A stretch of 64,000 nucleotides of DNA from Eucommia ulmoides. Lineage: Eukaryota; Streptophyta; Magnoliopsida; Garryales; Eucommiaceae. The stretch covers positions 4,774,001-4,838,000 of the forward strand of contig CM028326.1 of assembly GCA_016647705.1 (NCBI GenBank). The letters run 5' to 3'. A program made the translations under genes and the position numbers. The first letter of the stretch is position 1, and each line of letters opens with the position of its first letter. Shown here piece after piece: positions 12,094 through 22,483 of the stretch. Under the pieces are notes generated by a model. The model saw only the letters and a program-made list of their open reading frames with translations. It was not told the DNA's origin and searched no databases.

Positions 12094-13598
12094 AATTTTG
12101 ACCACGATCCTTATAACTTCAAGGCTATTGTTGACTACGATGCAATACAACTTTGAAACAACTCAAAACATGAAAGTTATAGATTTTTTTTTTTTTTTAG
12201 TTTTTCACAGGTTTTTGAATTACCACAATCGGAGTTCGGACAAAAAAATTACAGCCAAAATACCAAAAGGTGTCACCGCCGCAGCGGTGACACCACTGCC
12301 GCGGCGGTAAAAATACAGGATGGGCAGCATTTTCTCTGCATTCCCACCGTCGCGGCCGTGATCCCATCACCTCAGCCGTCACCTTTGCGCCAGTTTAGAT
12401 ATTATTTTAGATATTTTAGGATATTTTTATCCCTATTTTCTCCTCCTCTCCTCTCCATTTGGCCAAGAGAGCTCCATAGACTTTAGGAGGTTAGATTGAG
12501 AGGTTTTGGGAGTGCTCATTCAAATCCTAAGGAGAAGATCACGTTGCAACGAAGGAGGAGTGATCTCGAAACGTTTTTAGCGATAAATCTTCGGACTAGG
12601 CTAAGTTTCTCTTGTTTCTTCTTTTATTTTTTAACTTAGGATTATTGTTTGAGTATGTTTAGCTTAGTTTTCATTGTATAACCGGCTATGACCATGAGCT
12701 AAACGGGTTTTTGTCTAGGGATTAATATATTTATGAAAATGTTGTTTTGTTAAGTTTGTGTTTGGTTAGCGGTTATTCTTCGTTATTTTGATTGTGTTTG
12801 GCGTATTGTTTGTTTATTATGCTTTGAATGATATATGGAGAATACGGGATTTGACAAACTCCGGATTCGGGTTAGGGTAAACAAATGCCACGATCCAATA
12901 ACCCGGTCGGGGTTTGGATTGTGGACAATCGATGACGTTGGGGTAAGACTCACGTGACCTAAGGTCGTTAAGACATTGAGGGGGACTTTTTCGTTGACTT
13001 GAAGTCATGTATTCCCCCGTCTTACACTCGGGAGAGGTGGCGGTGGAATTTTAGAACTGAGATTATCGATAGGGTAAACACGACACGACGATTCAATGAC
13101 CTGGTCGGGAGTTGGATTGTGTGTGATCAATAATGACGTTGGGCAGAGACTCATGCGACCTAGGGTCGTTAAGACGTTGAGGGGAACTTCTTCGTTGACA
13201 CGAAGTCGCGTTATATCCCTCGTCTTACACTCGGGAGATGTGGCAAGGGAGTTTACAAACTGAGATTGTCAGATAAGTCGAACGCCGTTAATGTAAACTA
13301 AAACGAGACCAAACACGTTTTTGTAAACAAAAGTTAATCCCTAGGCAATACTTTCCCTAAACATCTCATAGTAATATTAGTATAGTTAATTTAATTAGAT
13401 TAATTAATTTAGTATTAGTATAATTAATTTTATTCAATTTATCTTCGCCTAAATAAAATTAGGTCATGATAGACGCAGTACTCAATAATAGTCAAAACCA
13501 ATCCATGTGGACACGATAACCCTCACTCTCCCGATCTATACTAAAACTTGACCTCGTATACTTGTGAGTAAAAGTAGCGGTGTATTTACGCGCTACCA
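12094..13598 (+). mobile_element. Insert in the LTR, probably a second LTR-retroelement fragment
   Basis: It differs from the surrounding LTR. It carries a short GC-rich CCGCCGCGGCGGT-type region near 12278-12310, a TTTGGCCAAGAGAGCTCC phrase, a tandem duplication (12874-13270), and ends with a stretch (GTGTATTTACGCGCTACC) resembling the 3' ends of plant Gypsy LTRs. No protein domain is visible. It is flanked by an 82 bp direct repeat of host LTR sequence (12012-12093 and 13599-13680). Confidence 0.5.
12874..13270 (+). repeat. Two tandem ~200 bp units inside the insert
   Basis: AGGGTAAACA recurs at 12874 and 13071. The text that follows matches: ACCTGGTCGG-type, GACGTTGGG, GACCTAGGGTCGTTAAGAC, CTTACACTCGGGAGA and CTGAGATT occur in the same order in both. 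The spacing is about 197-203 bases. Confidence 0.85.
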
Positions 13599-13970
13599 CC
13601 ACGATCCTTTCCACGTTCCATACTTAGCCACCGTGATTGTTGCATGTGCGCTCATTTAGGATGGTGTGCTAATCACGTCCGTGCATGGGTGGAGGGGTTG
13701 GTGAGGTAACGGTTATTGTTGACTTACCGTACCTAGATCTGACCCCTGGGCCCCCATTAGGGGCTTTATTCTGTATTGGCCCAGTCTATCTACGTAGCTG
13801 GGCTTTATGAGTAGGTCAGGCGCTTCCTTCCTTGGGTCATCAGATTTAGCGGCCCACGATCGGTTGTTAGCCTGCAACTCTATTATATTGGGGTTGGGCT
13901 CTATCTGTTGATCCAGCCCTCCATCCTGAGTCCGACTCCATTAGTCACTCGTGGGAATTTTTCCACATCA

Positions 13971-14589
13971 ATATATATATTAGTGTATTCTAAATGTACC
14001 AAAAAATTGTTGTATTCTCGTGTTCAAATCGTGTTGCGTGTCTGTATTGTTATTTTTGGAGGTTGATGTATAGAATATTTCATGAGACCAATTGGAGTAA
14101 ATTAAGTTTGATTTTGGATTGATGATTATTGGGGTGTAAAATTTAGATCTTCTTTAATTTGATAAATTTCAGTGTATTTGTTATCTATAAAAAAGGTCAT
14201 TTTAAATTCACAATTTGATATATGAAACCTACAATTGTAAAATATAGGATTTTTGCACCACTAAATTTGGGTGCCATGTCATTTTACTCCCTGACATTTT
14301 AATTACCGTAATGTGCTTTTTGAAGTTTGATTTTCATATCGATTTCATCAAATTAATTGATTCAATCAATTTTTTTGTTGGAGTAAGTAGTAAAGCATAA
14401 CGAGACTCAAATTTTAAGGGTGTAGAGTGCAACACAATGTTTTTTTATTGCACAAATTTTCTCTCAAGCGCAAGTCATGCAACTAATTCCAACAATAAAA
14501 TTGACCTGAATTAGTTGGACCAAATTGATACAAAAAAAAATAAAGTTTAAGAAATAACAATTAATCCATTAGGGAACAAAGAGCCTTGG
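13971..14589. other. Intergenic, no gene seen
   Basis: AT-rich sequence between the Gypsy element and the acidic protein gene. It would include that gene's 3' untranslated region; no clear polyadenylation signal is singled out. Confidence 0.45.
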
Positions 14590-15015
14590 CTATTGTATTG
14601 AATCATAATAAGTTTCTTGCCACAAAGAAGTAAATTCAATTTCTTGCTCCTCCATAGAACCTAAGCCATAGAAAACTTCAGAAAACTCCAGAAACACCCC
14701 TCCAAATTCAACCATATAGTCCATCTCCCCCCCATAATATTGCTCCGTGTACCAATCCTTGATCTCATCTGTCCCTCTCGGAGAAGAAGACATCGACATA
14801 TCCATGTCGACCCAGCTGAAGTCAAGATCGCACGGTATCGATGAATCCTGACCATCCATTGACGTTGAATCTGCAACTACTGGATTATGATCATTGGTCG
14901 AATTGGGACGAAATATTTCTGATTCAAGAGATTGCATTACGATTCTGAGCCTTTCCTCGTCACCTTCATTGGCTTGCAAATCCTCGACGTGGTTTTCGGC
15001 TACAAATGTTTCCAT
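14590..15015 (-). CDS. Small acidic protein, paralogue of 21900-22358
   Basis: Intronless frame of 141 residues; function not recognised. It is strongly acidic and low in Lys/Arg. Blocks shared with the gene at 21900-22358 are: DEERLRIVMQSLESEI (residues about 20-35), DGQDSSI (about 54-60), a tryptophan-centred WVDMDM segment followed by SSSPRGTDE, an acidic MDY.VEF stretch, and the C-terminal SMEEQEIEFTSLWQETY. The same blocks in the same order show the two are paralogues. The start is the first Met of the frame; the shared homology begins at residue 20 and a TATA-like box lies 76 bases upstream. Compared with the paralogue, a short N-terminal segment with LLTSLLDES is absent. A nuclear co-regulator role is possible from composition but is only a guess. 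Confidence 0.8.
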   Translation of the reverse strand: METFVAENHVEDLQANEGDEERLRIVMQSLESEIFRPNSTNDHNPVVADSTSMDGQDSSIPCDLDFSWVDMDMSMSSSPRGTDEIKDWYTEQYYGGEMDYMVEFGGVFLEFSEVFYGLGSMEEQEIEFTSLWQETYYDSIQ

Positions 15016-15090
15016 AATTTTTACTAAAAAAAAATGAGATTGAAGTGAGAAAATAACAAGTTTATGGCAATGTAGATGAAGCGAAGGGTG

Positions 15091-15098
15091 TATAAATA
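15091..15098 (-). promoter_or_regulatory. TATA-like box of the 14590-15015 gene
   Basis: On the minus strand the sequence reads TATTTATA, 76 bases upstream of the start codon, in a C-A rich context typical of a plant core promoter. It is assigned by position only. Confidence 0.45.
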
Positions 15099-15670
15099 GG
15101 CAAGAAGAGATACAAGGTGGACAGCTTCATAATAGAGAGCCCAATGAGCATGCATGTGCCTTGGAGTATTAATTTTTAATTAATCAATCAACAAATGCAT
15201 GAACTCAAAATGAAGTGATTTATTAATTATTATTTATTTATTTGAAGTATGTGTCCTTGAACAAGCTGAGAATAATTAATTAATTTGATGGTGCTTAATG
15301 TTTCCCCTACATGATTCTGAAGCTTAATTATGTCTAAATTATTGTTGTATTTTAATTAAGAGAGAGAGATATTAATCTCATTTTTTTTAATGATTTTGCT
15401 CCCCAAAAATAAACAATTATGTTAAATTAGTAGAGTGTTCTTAAAACTAGTTAATTATGTTAAATTGGTTGAGTCTTTCAATTAACATTAACTACGGTGA
15501 ATTTACAAGGGAAAATAACACTGACAAGTGACATCTCCTATGTTTGAAACAGATACCACAGTCCCTTGTCTTTTAACGAATACCATGGATATCATTTATA
15601 TTTTTTAATCGGAACAATCAACCTCTCAAATCGATATTGATCAGCTGATGTCATCTTTTAAAATTACTTA
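15099..15670. other. Upstream intergenic region
   Basis: AT-rich with several TTAATTAA-like stretches and a short (GA)n near 15360. No further regulatory motif is assigned. Confidence 0.4.
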
Positions 15671-16359
15671 GGGCTTGTTTGATAACGACTTAATTTTTAA
15701 GCGCTAAAAATTGAAGTGCTGAAATTTTAAGTGTTGAAAATTTAAGAAGGTTGTTTGATAAAATTGTGCTGAAAATTTAAGTACTGAATTTTTTTTATTT
15801 GTTCAATAAGTACAAAATTTGTATGCTGAAAATTGTTTAATTTACATAACTATTTTTGAATCAAGATAATGTGGGAAAAAAAATTGAGAACAAAACAATA
15901 AAATCAGGGTGTCATTTTTAAAGAAAAAAAAATTATATTAAAATTAAAAGTAGAAATTAACCCAAAAATATGTAAATATTATATTTTTTTTATGTAATTT
16001 AATTTCTTAAATTAAATTATAACAATAATTTAAATATAAAATAAAATTAAAACTATAAAATAATCCAAAATTAATTCAATTCTCATTAATCCTAATTCTA
16101 ATTAAACCCTAACAGGGAATCAAGGGTAAAATAGTCAAAATATAATTATTTTTTTTTAAGTGAAAAATAATGAAGTGCATTAAGCAAAATGAAATAAGTG
16201 AAGGGATTTTGACTTAATTTTTTACTTATATTTTGACTTAATTTTTAAGTTAATTTAATTAATTAAGTGATACTAATTACATTTATCAAATAAATTTAAT
16301 TAATTAAGTATTTAATATAATCAATTTTAACTACTTAATTTTTTTTATCAAACATGCCC
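15671..16359. mobile_element. Tourist-like MITE (PIF/Harbinger type), 689 bp
   Basis: Termini are GGGCTTGTTTGATAA and TTATCAAACATGCCC, near-perfect inverted repeats, flanked on both sides by TTA (15668-15670 and 16360-16362). A 3 bp TTA/TAA target and GGG-starting ends are the PIF/Harbinger MITE signature. The interior is AT-rich and non-coding. Confidence 0.85.
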
Positions 16360-16814
16360 TTAGTTATCCTTACTATTTATTGATTTTGACCCATTTTCCT
16401 TTTTCTTTTTATTTCTATTTTTTATTACTCATTAATTCTATTTATTTTCTTTTTTTCTTTCCCTTTTCTTCTTCTTCTCTTACCCCCGATTGGCCCACCG
16501 TTTCTCTGCAAAATGAGATTTTTAATTGGTGAAATTTTATACGGCAAGATTATCCTTATTTTTATTTTTTAATAATTAGGAAATGATATTTCATTTTTTT
16601 TTATTTGTGTAAGATATTTAAATTTTTTACTTATAATATGTAAGATATTTTTAACTGTAAAATTTTATATTAATCATATGTTAATACAAATAAATATTTC
16701 TTATATGTATTTTATTTTTTATACTTAGTTAAAATGTATTTTTTATACTTATTTTATATGTATTTTATTTTATTTTTTATACTTAGTTAATATTAAAAAT
16801 AAATAAAAAAATAT
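16360..16814. other. Intergenic, AT-rich
   Basis: T-rich spacer between two repeats; nothing supported. Confidence 0.4.
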
Positions 16815-17348
16815 AGGGATAATCGGCCGGAAGTCCCAAATAATAGATCTAATTTAAAAAAAATCTCACTTAAGATATAAATTTTGATTTAGTCCCTTAA
16901 GTTGGATGTTACTTGAGTTTTAGTCCCGCATTGCAGGGATTGTAGTGAAAACTTGGTAAGTAATTTCGTATTATAGTGAATATTAATTACATGTAACAAA
17001 TATTAGTTACAATATAATAATTGTTATATTTTTACATATATTTGTGTATTTTTTGTTACATGTACTTATATAATATTAGTTACATGTTATAATTATATAT
17101 ATTTGTGTAATATTTGTGACATTTAACAAATATTACACAAATAAATTAGTTTAATATTAGATACATGTATTTGTATACATTTAGTTACATGTGACTAATT
17201 ACATGTATTTTGTATAATTTTTGTTACATCTAACAAAAATTTACACATAAAATTGTTACATATAACCGCGCGTGTAGTGGGCTTCCGCCTTTTTTAAATA
17301 GGCGGGACTAAAACACAAGTTGTTTTCGCCTCTAGAATTTTTTTAAAA
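16815..17348 (+). repeat. Dispersed repeat R, copy 1
   Basis: Starts AGGGATAATCGGCCGGAAGTCCC and continues with TTTTGATTTAGTCCCTTAAG, GCATTGCAGGGATTGTAG, many GTTACATGTAAC-like palindromes and CTTCCGCCTTTTTTAAATAG. Related copies are at 32699-34047 (opposite strand), 34110-34740 and 53780-54378. It has the look of a non-autonomous DNA element, but its class is not clear. Its 3' end abuts the Helitron-like sequence. Confidence 0.7.
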
Positions 17349-17425
17349 TCTAATACTAATACTTAAAAGTGGAAGGAGAGAGAAGGTTTTAATGAGGTTG
17401 AAGAATGAATTTTTCAAGTATTTTA

Positions 17426-17821
17426 GGTGGCGTTTGATAACCGTTTCTGTTTCCATTCCAGCAGTGGGATAAGATGAGATGTGAATTTTATTTCCTTCTT
17501 AGGAGTAGAATTGCGTTTGGTAACAATAATTTTTTTTTTGTTTTGGGAAGAGAATCGCATTTGGTAACGATTTTATCTTAAAATCAATTTATTTATTTTT
17601 TGAGAATTTTTTTTTTGTTTTGGCCGGCGGCGGCGACGGTGACCGGCGGGTGAGTGACGGCGGTGGATGGGCGGAGGTGACTGGCAACGGTTGCCGAAGA
17701 TGGCCATCGGACGGTGGCCGGCGGCAGCAGATGAACAGTAACAAATATTGGGAATGGAATAGAAATAATGAGAAATATGGAATGGGAATTTTTAGAATGA
17801 AAACAGTTACCAAACAGGGCC
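17426..17821 (+). mobile_element. Tourist-like MITE with GC-rich core, copy 1
   Basis: 396 bp, ends GGTGGCGTTTGATAACC and GTTACCAAACAGGGCC, flanked by TTA on both sides (17423-17425, 17822-17824). Its centre (about 17622-17728) is a GC-rich GCCGGCGGCGGCGACGGTGA-type block unlike the AT-rich arms. Nested in the Helitron-like element. Same family as 25460-26041 and 55064-55575. Confidence 0.85.
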
Positions 17822-18280
17822 TTAGTGAATTCTTCTATTTTGTTTTTTACTGTTATTCTTTTATGTATATCAAATAATGAGTGTCCTAATTAATTTTTTT
17901 TTAAGTTATATTTAATTTTTTTAATTAATGTACAAATATATAATTGATTTTTTTGGTGCACATTTTATATTACTTAAAAAAAAATAGTTATTTAAAAAAT
18001 ATTTTCAACAAAAAATAAATTAGATATGATATAAATGAATTAGGTTGGAGAATGTTTCTTGAAAAAATTGGTAAAGTAATAACAATAATAATAATGAATA
18101 ATTTAATGTAATCTAATATAATTTAATATTAACACTTAAAAGTGGAAGAAGAGAAAAGATTTTAATAATGTTGAAGAATGGATTTTTCAAGCATTTTGGT
18201 GATTTCCTCTATTTTTTTTATTCTTTATACATCAAATAATGAGTGTCCCATTCAATTTTTATTTTTATTTTTTTTGAGAT

Positions 18281-18413
18281 TTTTTGAGAGGTCCTAAGAT
18301 TCCAAAAATAACTTTCTAAAGACCATCTCATGTGTAAAAAAATCACTATTACATGATTCCATAAAGTGGTGTTTTTATTGGATGAGACTTTTGGAAAAAA
18401 ATTCCTTTTTGTT
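18281..18413 (+). repeat. Short dispersed repeat, copy 1 (~130 bp)
   Basis: TTTTTGAGAGGTCCTAAGATT through GATGAGACTTTTGG matches 47936-48058 along its length. The ends are weakly inverted, so it could be a small MITE. It lies in the Helitron-like element. Confidence 0.6.
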
Positions 18414-19050
18414 TTTTAGTTATATTTATTTTTTCTAATTAATGGAGAAATATATGATTGATTTTTCTAGTACACATTTTAAATTACTTAAAAATCATAA
18501 TTGTTATTTAAAAAATATTTTCAGCCAAAAATAAATTAAATATGATATAAATTAATTAGGTTGGATAATGTCTTTTGCAAAAATTGGTAAAGTAATAACA
18601 ATAATAATAATGTATAATCTAATCTAATCTAATATCTAATCATATCATAAAAGTCAAAACTAAGAATGAATCACAGCTCAAAATAAGATATTTCTCTAAT
18701 CGCTTTATTTCTATCAAATCAATGTCCAAGATCTTATTTTTCACTATTAATATTCTGACTGTAAATCTTCTATAAACTAATCACCCCCAATTTTTTAAAA
18801 ATATACATGTTTACCCGTTTATTTAAAAAAAAAAAAATCAATTACAATCTTTAAAATTTCATATATTTTTCCTCTAATTTATATAAATTTCAAATGAACT
18901 TCTAAAAAAAAATTATTCTTTTGAAAAATGTTCTATATTTTATGTTATATGTAGATCAATAATAAAAATTATAGCATTAAAGTATTCATATTAAAAATAT
19001 ATATTAATATATTTTTTTCAGACCTGCATATTATGCAAGTCTAAAACTAG

Positions 19051-20435
19051 TTAAGAGTGAAATAAGGGATTTTCCACCGAATGTCCCAAAAATATAATAT
19101 ATGCCTATTTTAGTAATTTATTGCATGTTTTTTTCTTTTTCAATAATTATTTTTTGACAAATTTACCAAATAATTCACAACTCACTTTTAGCAACTTCTT
19201 AAGCTACGGTCAAAGTAAATCTAAATCTTATGTTTTTTTTTAATGGAAATGGAAGTAACTTAATTTAGAGGCAATGATTCTATTTAATTTTTCTTTTACT
19301 TTTTTAGAAAAATTCTATTAAAGAAATATGATTATATAAATATAATATCTACAAAATATTATTATTATTATTATTATTTTTAACAAGTAGAGGACAAAGT
19401 TGGCATCTAATGTCCCCTACCAATTAAAATGGGCACATGGAAAGGGGCATGGTGTGTCATACCACCATGACATATATAGATGTGCGTTGGGGTTCAAATC
19501 TCCAAATAAATAAATAAATAAAATTATTAAAATTACCCTTCTTTTTTTTATTATTATTATCTTATCTTGAAAATGGGTGGTGTATGCACCCATTCATGAT
19601 CTTTGATTGATTCATAAGACATAAACATTGAATCTAACTAGCAAATCTTCCATTGATTAAACCCAAAAAAAAAGTACTTCTTTATGCCTCAATAATTGTA
19701 TCATGTGGTTAAAAAAATAATATAAACTTTCATATAGTATGATACGATTATGTAAAAAGATAAAATGCATGTTTAACACACAAAACTCTTGATAAAAATT
19801 TGAAATGGTCATGAGAATTATCATTTCATTCTTTATATTTGATATATTTGATTAAATTTCATGCTCATTAACACGAATTTTTTAATCTTACAAAATATGA
19901 GATTAATCAATTTCAATATCACATGATATTAATTAATCCTCATTATATAGGATAAGGTTGTATTCCGTCGTCGGCCAAAAAATAGTACCAAACATTGGAA
20001 TGGAAATAAAATTTAATTAAATTATTATTTTATCCTTTATATTTATAACAACATCCATTGATTTTTATTTTTTTTACACTTTTCTCCCCCTTCTTCCTCC
20101 CTATACCATCTTATCACTTGAGGATTCGGTGTCAGTGTTGGTACCAGTACCAGAGTCTTTCTCTCTCTCTCTCCACCCATCGTCAGTACCATCACCCTCT
20201 CTCTCTACCCACCCACCGCCAGTACCATCACTCCTCTCCCTCTCTAACCACCCACTACCAGTACCATCACCCCCACAGGGAACGCCACCCCCCACCCATT
20301 ATCCACTGCCTCCCTCATCTTCTTTGTCTTCTCTCTCTCTTTTTTTGTACACACACCTCGTATCTGGAATTTGCTTTGATTTATGTTTGAACATTCTCTA
20401 TTTTAAAAAATTAATTATTTTTCAAGTAGAGACTT

Positions 20436-20495
<60 letters not shown>

Positions 20496-21899
20496 CATTC
20501 TTAATTTATTTTCATTACTAACAAAATATTAGAATGAGAATAGTCATTTCAATACTACATCTAATATTTTAATACTTTTTGTCAACAAATACAAAAATAG
20601 TAATGATCATATTAATTCTAATTATATTGTCATTGCATTTTAAATAGTAATAATCATATTTTAGTGTTAATTAATTTAGCCTAATATTAATACTAACAAA
20701 TATTAAATCCTAATTAAAAAGTATTTTAGTTACCTGAAGGGGGAAACCAAACAATATATGAATATTAGAGGGTTATAGTTGAAGCAAGTATTTATCGTTA
20801 TATGCATATTTCATCAATTAGTACACTCAATCTCAATTAGAATAAATTCTTACATTTTTTTTTTCTTTCTATTATGTACCCTCTATTTCTTTTATTTGTA
20901 TGTTTTTCTGTAATTTTTTTCAGTTATTTTTTTTTTTATTATTATTATTATCTTTATTTTTATTTTTTGTATGGTTTTTATTGAAAATAAAAAAATGAAA
21001 AATAAAAACTCAAAAAAAAGGCAAAAAAAAAAAAAAACGAAAACGAAAAATTCGAAAATAAGAACAAAAGTAAGGAATTCAATACAAAAACTAAAATAAA
21101 AATTTTAATTTTTAAAAATAAAAAGTAAAACAAATACAAAACAAAAAAAGTAATTCTTTTCAATTTAAAGGTTTTCATTTTTTGTTTTGTTTTTCTACTT
21201 CTTTACTTTTTGAGTTTATTTATTTTTTCTTAGTTCTATAAACACCATACATAAAAAATAAAAAATAAAAATAAAAATAAAAAATATAGAACAAAAACAA
21301 AAAATAAAAGAGAGATACTAAAAAATAGTAAAATAAAAACTAAAATTAAAATTAAAAATTATTATGTTGTAAGAGAATTTTTATCAACAAAATATAATAA
21401 GAGTTGTCTTAAGTATTACTCAAACTATAGGGATGACTTCAATATAAGCCGAAATGACATGGGTTGTCTCGAGCGTCAACTCACTTATTGGAAAAAAAAT
21501 CACTTATAATACTAGTTTTATGAAATTATAATTTTGCGTCCAGTAACACCGTATGTAAAAATCAATTTAAAATATAATATTAGAATTGGTTTTGAAACAT
21601 AAATAAATATTTGAATATTTTTTACATTTGGAATTGCATTTTATACACAAATAGAACAATCTTAATCCTGAATACACTAATGTGGATGAGTGCGTCCTTC
21701 AGATCGTCTAAAGAGGTGATTAGTCGATGTGCGTTTAAACTGGGTATGACACACTTTACCGTATAATAATAATAACAAAAAAGAAAAAGAAAAAAGAAAA
21801 AAAGTCTTAATATTTCTGCATTGATAAGATTTTTCATTACAAATTACATGATGGAAAAATTAATTGTATTTATGACACAAATATCACTTTAACTTTTAA
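19051..21899. other. Long AT-rich intergenic region
   Basis: No gene is supported. It holds an (ATT)n tract near 19363-19378, a CT/ACC-rich stretch 20090-20340 that opens long low-complexity frames on both strands, a (TA)n tract, A-rich stretches 20985-21350, and the likely 3' untranslated part of the gene at 21900-22358. Several short MITE-like fragments may be present but have no clear ends. Confidence 0.45.
20438..20493. repeat. (TA)n microsatellite
   Basis: About 28 TA units; it produces a false YIYI-repeat reading frame. Confidence 0.95.
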
Positions 21900-22358
21900 T
21901 TAAGCATTTGATTCTTGCCATAAAGAGCCATACCCTTGCTCCTCCATTATTGAAAATCCATAACAATTTTGAGTATAATCTCTAATTAACCCCTCAAATT
22001 CCATCTCATCTTCACATGAGACCATGTACAAATTGGACATTTCATCACTAGGTGATGAAGCCAACAAATCCATATCCATCCAACAATCCAACAACCCCCC
22101 ATGATCATGAGATATGGAACCATCCTGACCGTCCGATCCTTCGACACCCGATTTGGGCATCGGAGTCGAATCGTGGCCGTCGATCATGGTGGGATTGATC
22201 TCAGCCTCAAGGGATCGAATCACAACCGTTAATCTCTCATCGTCACAATCTTGATCAGCGAGCGATTCGTCGAGGAGAGAAGTGAGGAGGGCACTGTGTT
22301 GTAATTCTTCAAAGGTTTCATTGTTGTGTGCCCAGTTTTCAGGATTCAAAGAGGTCAT
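21900..22358 (-). CDS. Small acidic protein, paralogue of 14590-15015
   Basis: Intronless frame; function not recognised. I take Met at 22356-22358 as start, giving 152 residues (MTSLNPENWAHNNETFEEL...). The upstream in-frame Met at 22464-22466 would add 36 hydrophobic, UTR-like residues and lies within about 10 bases of the TATA box, so it is unlikely to be used. Shared blocks with the gene at 14590-15015: DDERLTVVIRSLEAEI (residues about 39-54), DGQDGSI, CWMDMDLLASSPSDEM, an acidic MEFEG stretch, and C-terminal SIMEEQGYGSLWQES. The N-terminal LLTSLLDESLAD segment is only here. About 6.9 kb apart on the same strand, the pair is a tandem duplicate separated by transposon growth. Acidic, no signal peptide or membrane segment. 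Confidence 0.85.
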   Translation of the reverse strand: MTSLNPENWAHNNETFEELQHSALLTSLLDESLADQDCDDERLTVVIRSLEAEINPTMIDGHDSTPMPKSGVEGSDGQDGSISHDHGGLLDCWMDMDLLASSPSDEMSNLYMVSCEDEMEFEGLIRDYTQNCYGFSIMEEQGYGSLWQESNA

Positions 22359-22475
22359 TTTTTGGAATAAAAAATAAAATAAAAATGAGAAACTGTGTAG
22401 AGAAGAAAGAGGCTGAAAGCCAATGCAAACACTAGGAAGATAAGGGTGTGTTTCGTTTTCAAACAAAGGCAGGCC

Positions 22476-22483
22476 CTTTTATA
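22476..22483 (-). promoter_or_regulatory. TATA box of the 21900-22358 gene
   Basis: The minus strand reads GGCTATAAAAGGGCC, a canonical TATA box, about 118 bases upstream of the chosen start codon, implying a leader of roughly 85-90 bases. Confidence 0.7.

Larger units (their letters stand above)
1475..13970 (-). mobile_element. Old Ty3/Gypsy element, Tat lineage (Ogre/Retand-like), broken
   Basis: The two outer LTRs (1475-2099 and 11759-13970) match in the same orientation, and the flanks are short TA-rich stretches that may be a target duplication. On the minus strand the parts run in Gypsy order: LTR, primer site, protease, reverse transcriptase, RNase H, a second RNase H of archaeal type, and integrase. 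The second RNase H is a hallmark of the Tat lineage. The 3' region holds a 91 bp tandem array and a plus-strand accessory frame, both known from Tat elements. It is broken in many places and carries two nested insertions. By eye roughly a tenth of LTR positions differ, so it is probably several million years old or more. Confidence 0.8.
11759..13970 (-). repeat. 5' LTR of the Tat-type element, split by an insertion
   Basis: Matches 1475-2099 from TGACGCTGCCAAAATTTAC at the low end to GGGAATTTTTCCACATCA at the high end. The LTR is interrupted by about 1.5 kb of unrelated DNA (12094-13598), and 82 bases of LTR are present on both sides of that insert. Confidence 0.8.
17349..19050 (+). mobile_element. 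Helitron-like non-autonomous element(s), tandem
   Basis: The right end reads hairpin GACCTGCATATTATGCAAGTC followed by TAAAACTAG and then a host T, the classic Helitron 3' end (stem-loop plus CTAG, insertion before T). Two similar 5' segments beginning TCTAATA...CTTAAAAGTGGAAG start near 17349 and 18113 and run through the same phrases (ATCAAATAATGAGTGTCC, then AATTAATG.A.AAATATATGATTGATTTTT), so the 5' part seems duplicated in tandem. The copy at 29461-30105 on the other strand shares both ends. No Rep/helicase coding is present. Confidence 0.5.

Noticed and set aside
14661-14876. 71-residue minus-strand frame
   Set aside because: Shadow of the acidic protein gene in another frame.
17589-17877. 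Frames in both directions around the GC-rich block
   Set aside because: They are inside or overlap the MITE at 17426-17821.
20058-20521. Overlapping long frames rich in Ser, Pro, His
   Set aside because: They lie in CT/ACC-rich and (TA)n low-complexity sequence and are open on both strands at once.
21900-22466. 188-residue version of the acidic protein
   Set aside because: The extra 36 residues are UTR-like, the upstream Met lies too close to the TATA box, and the paralogue has no such extension.
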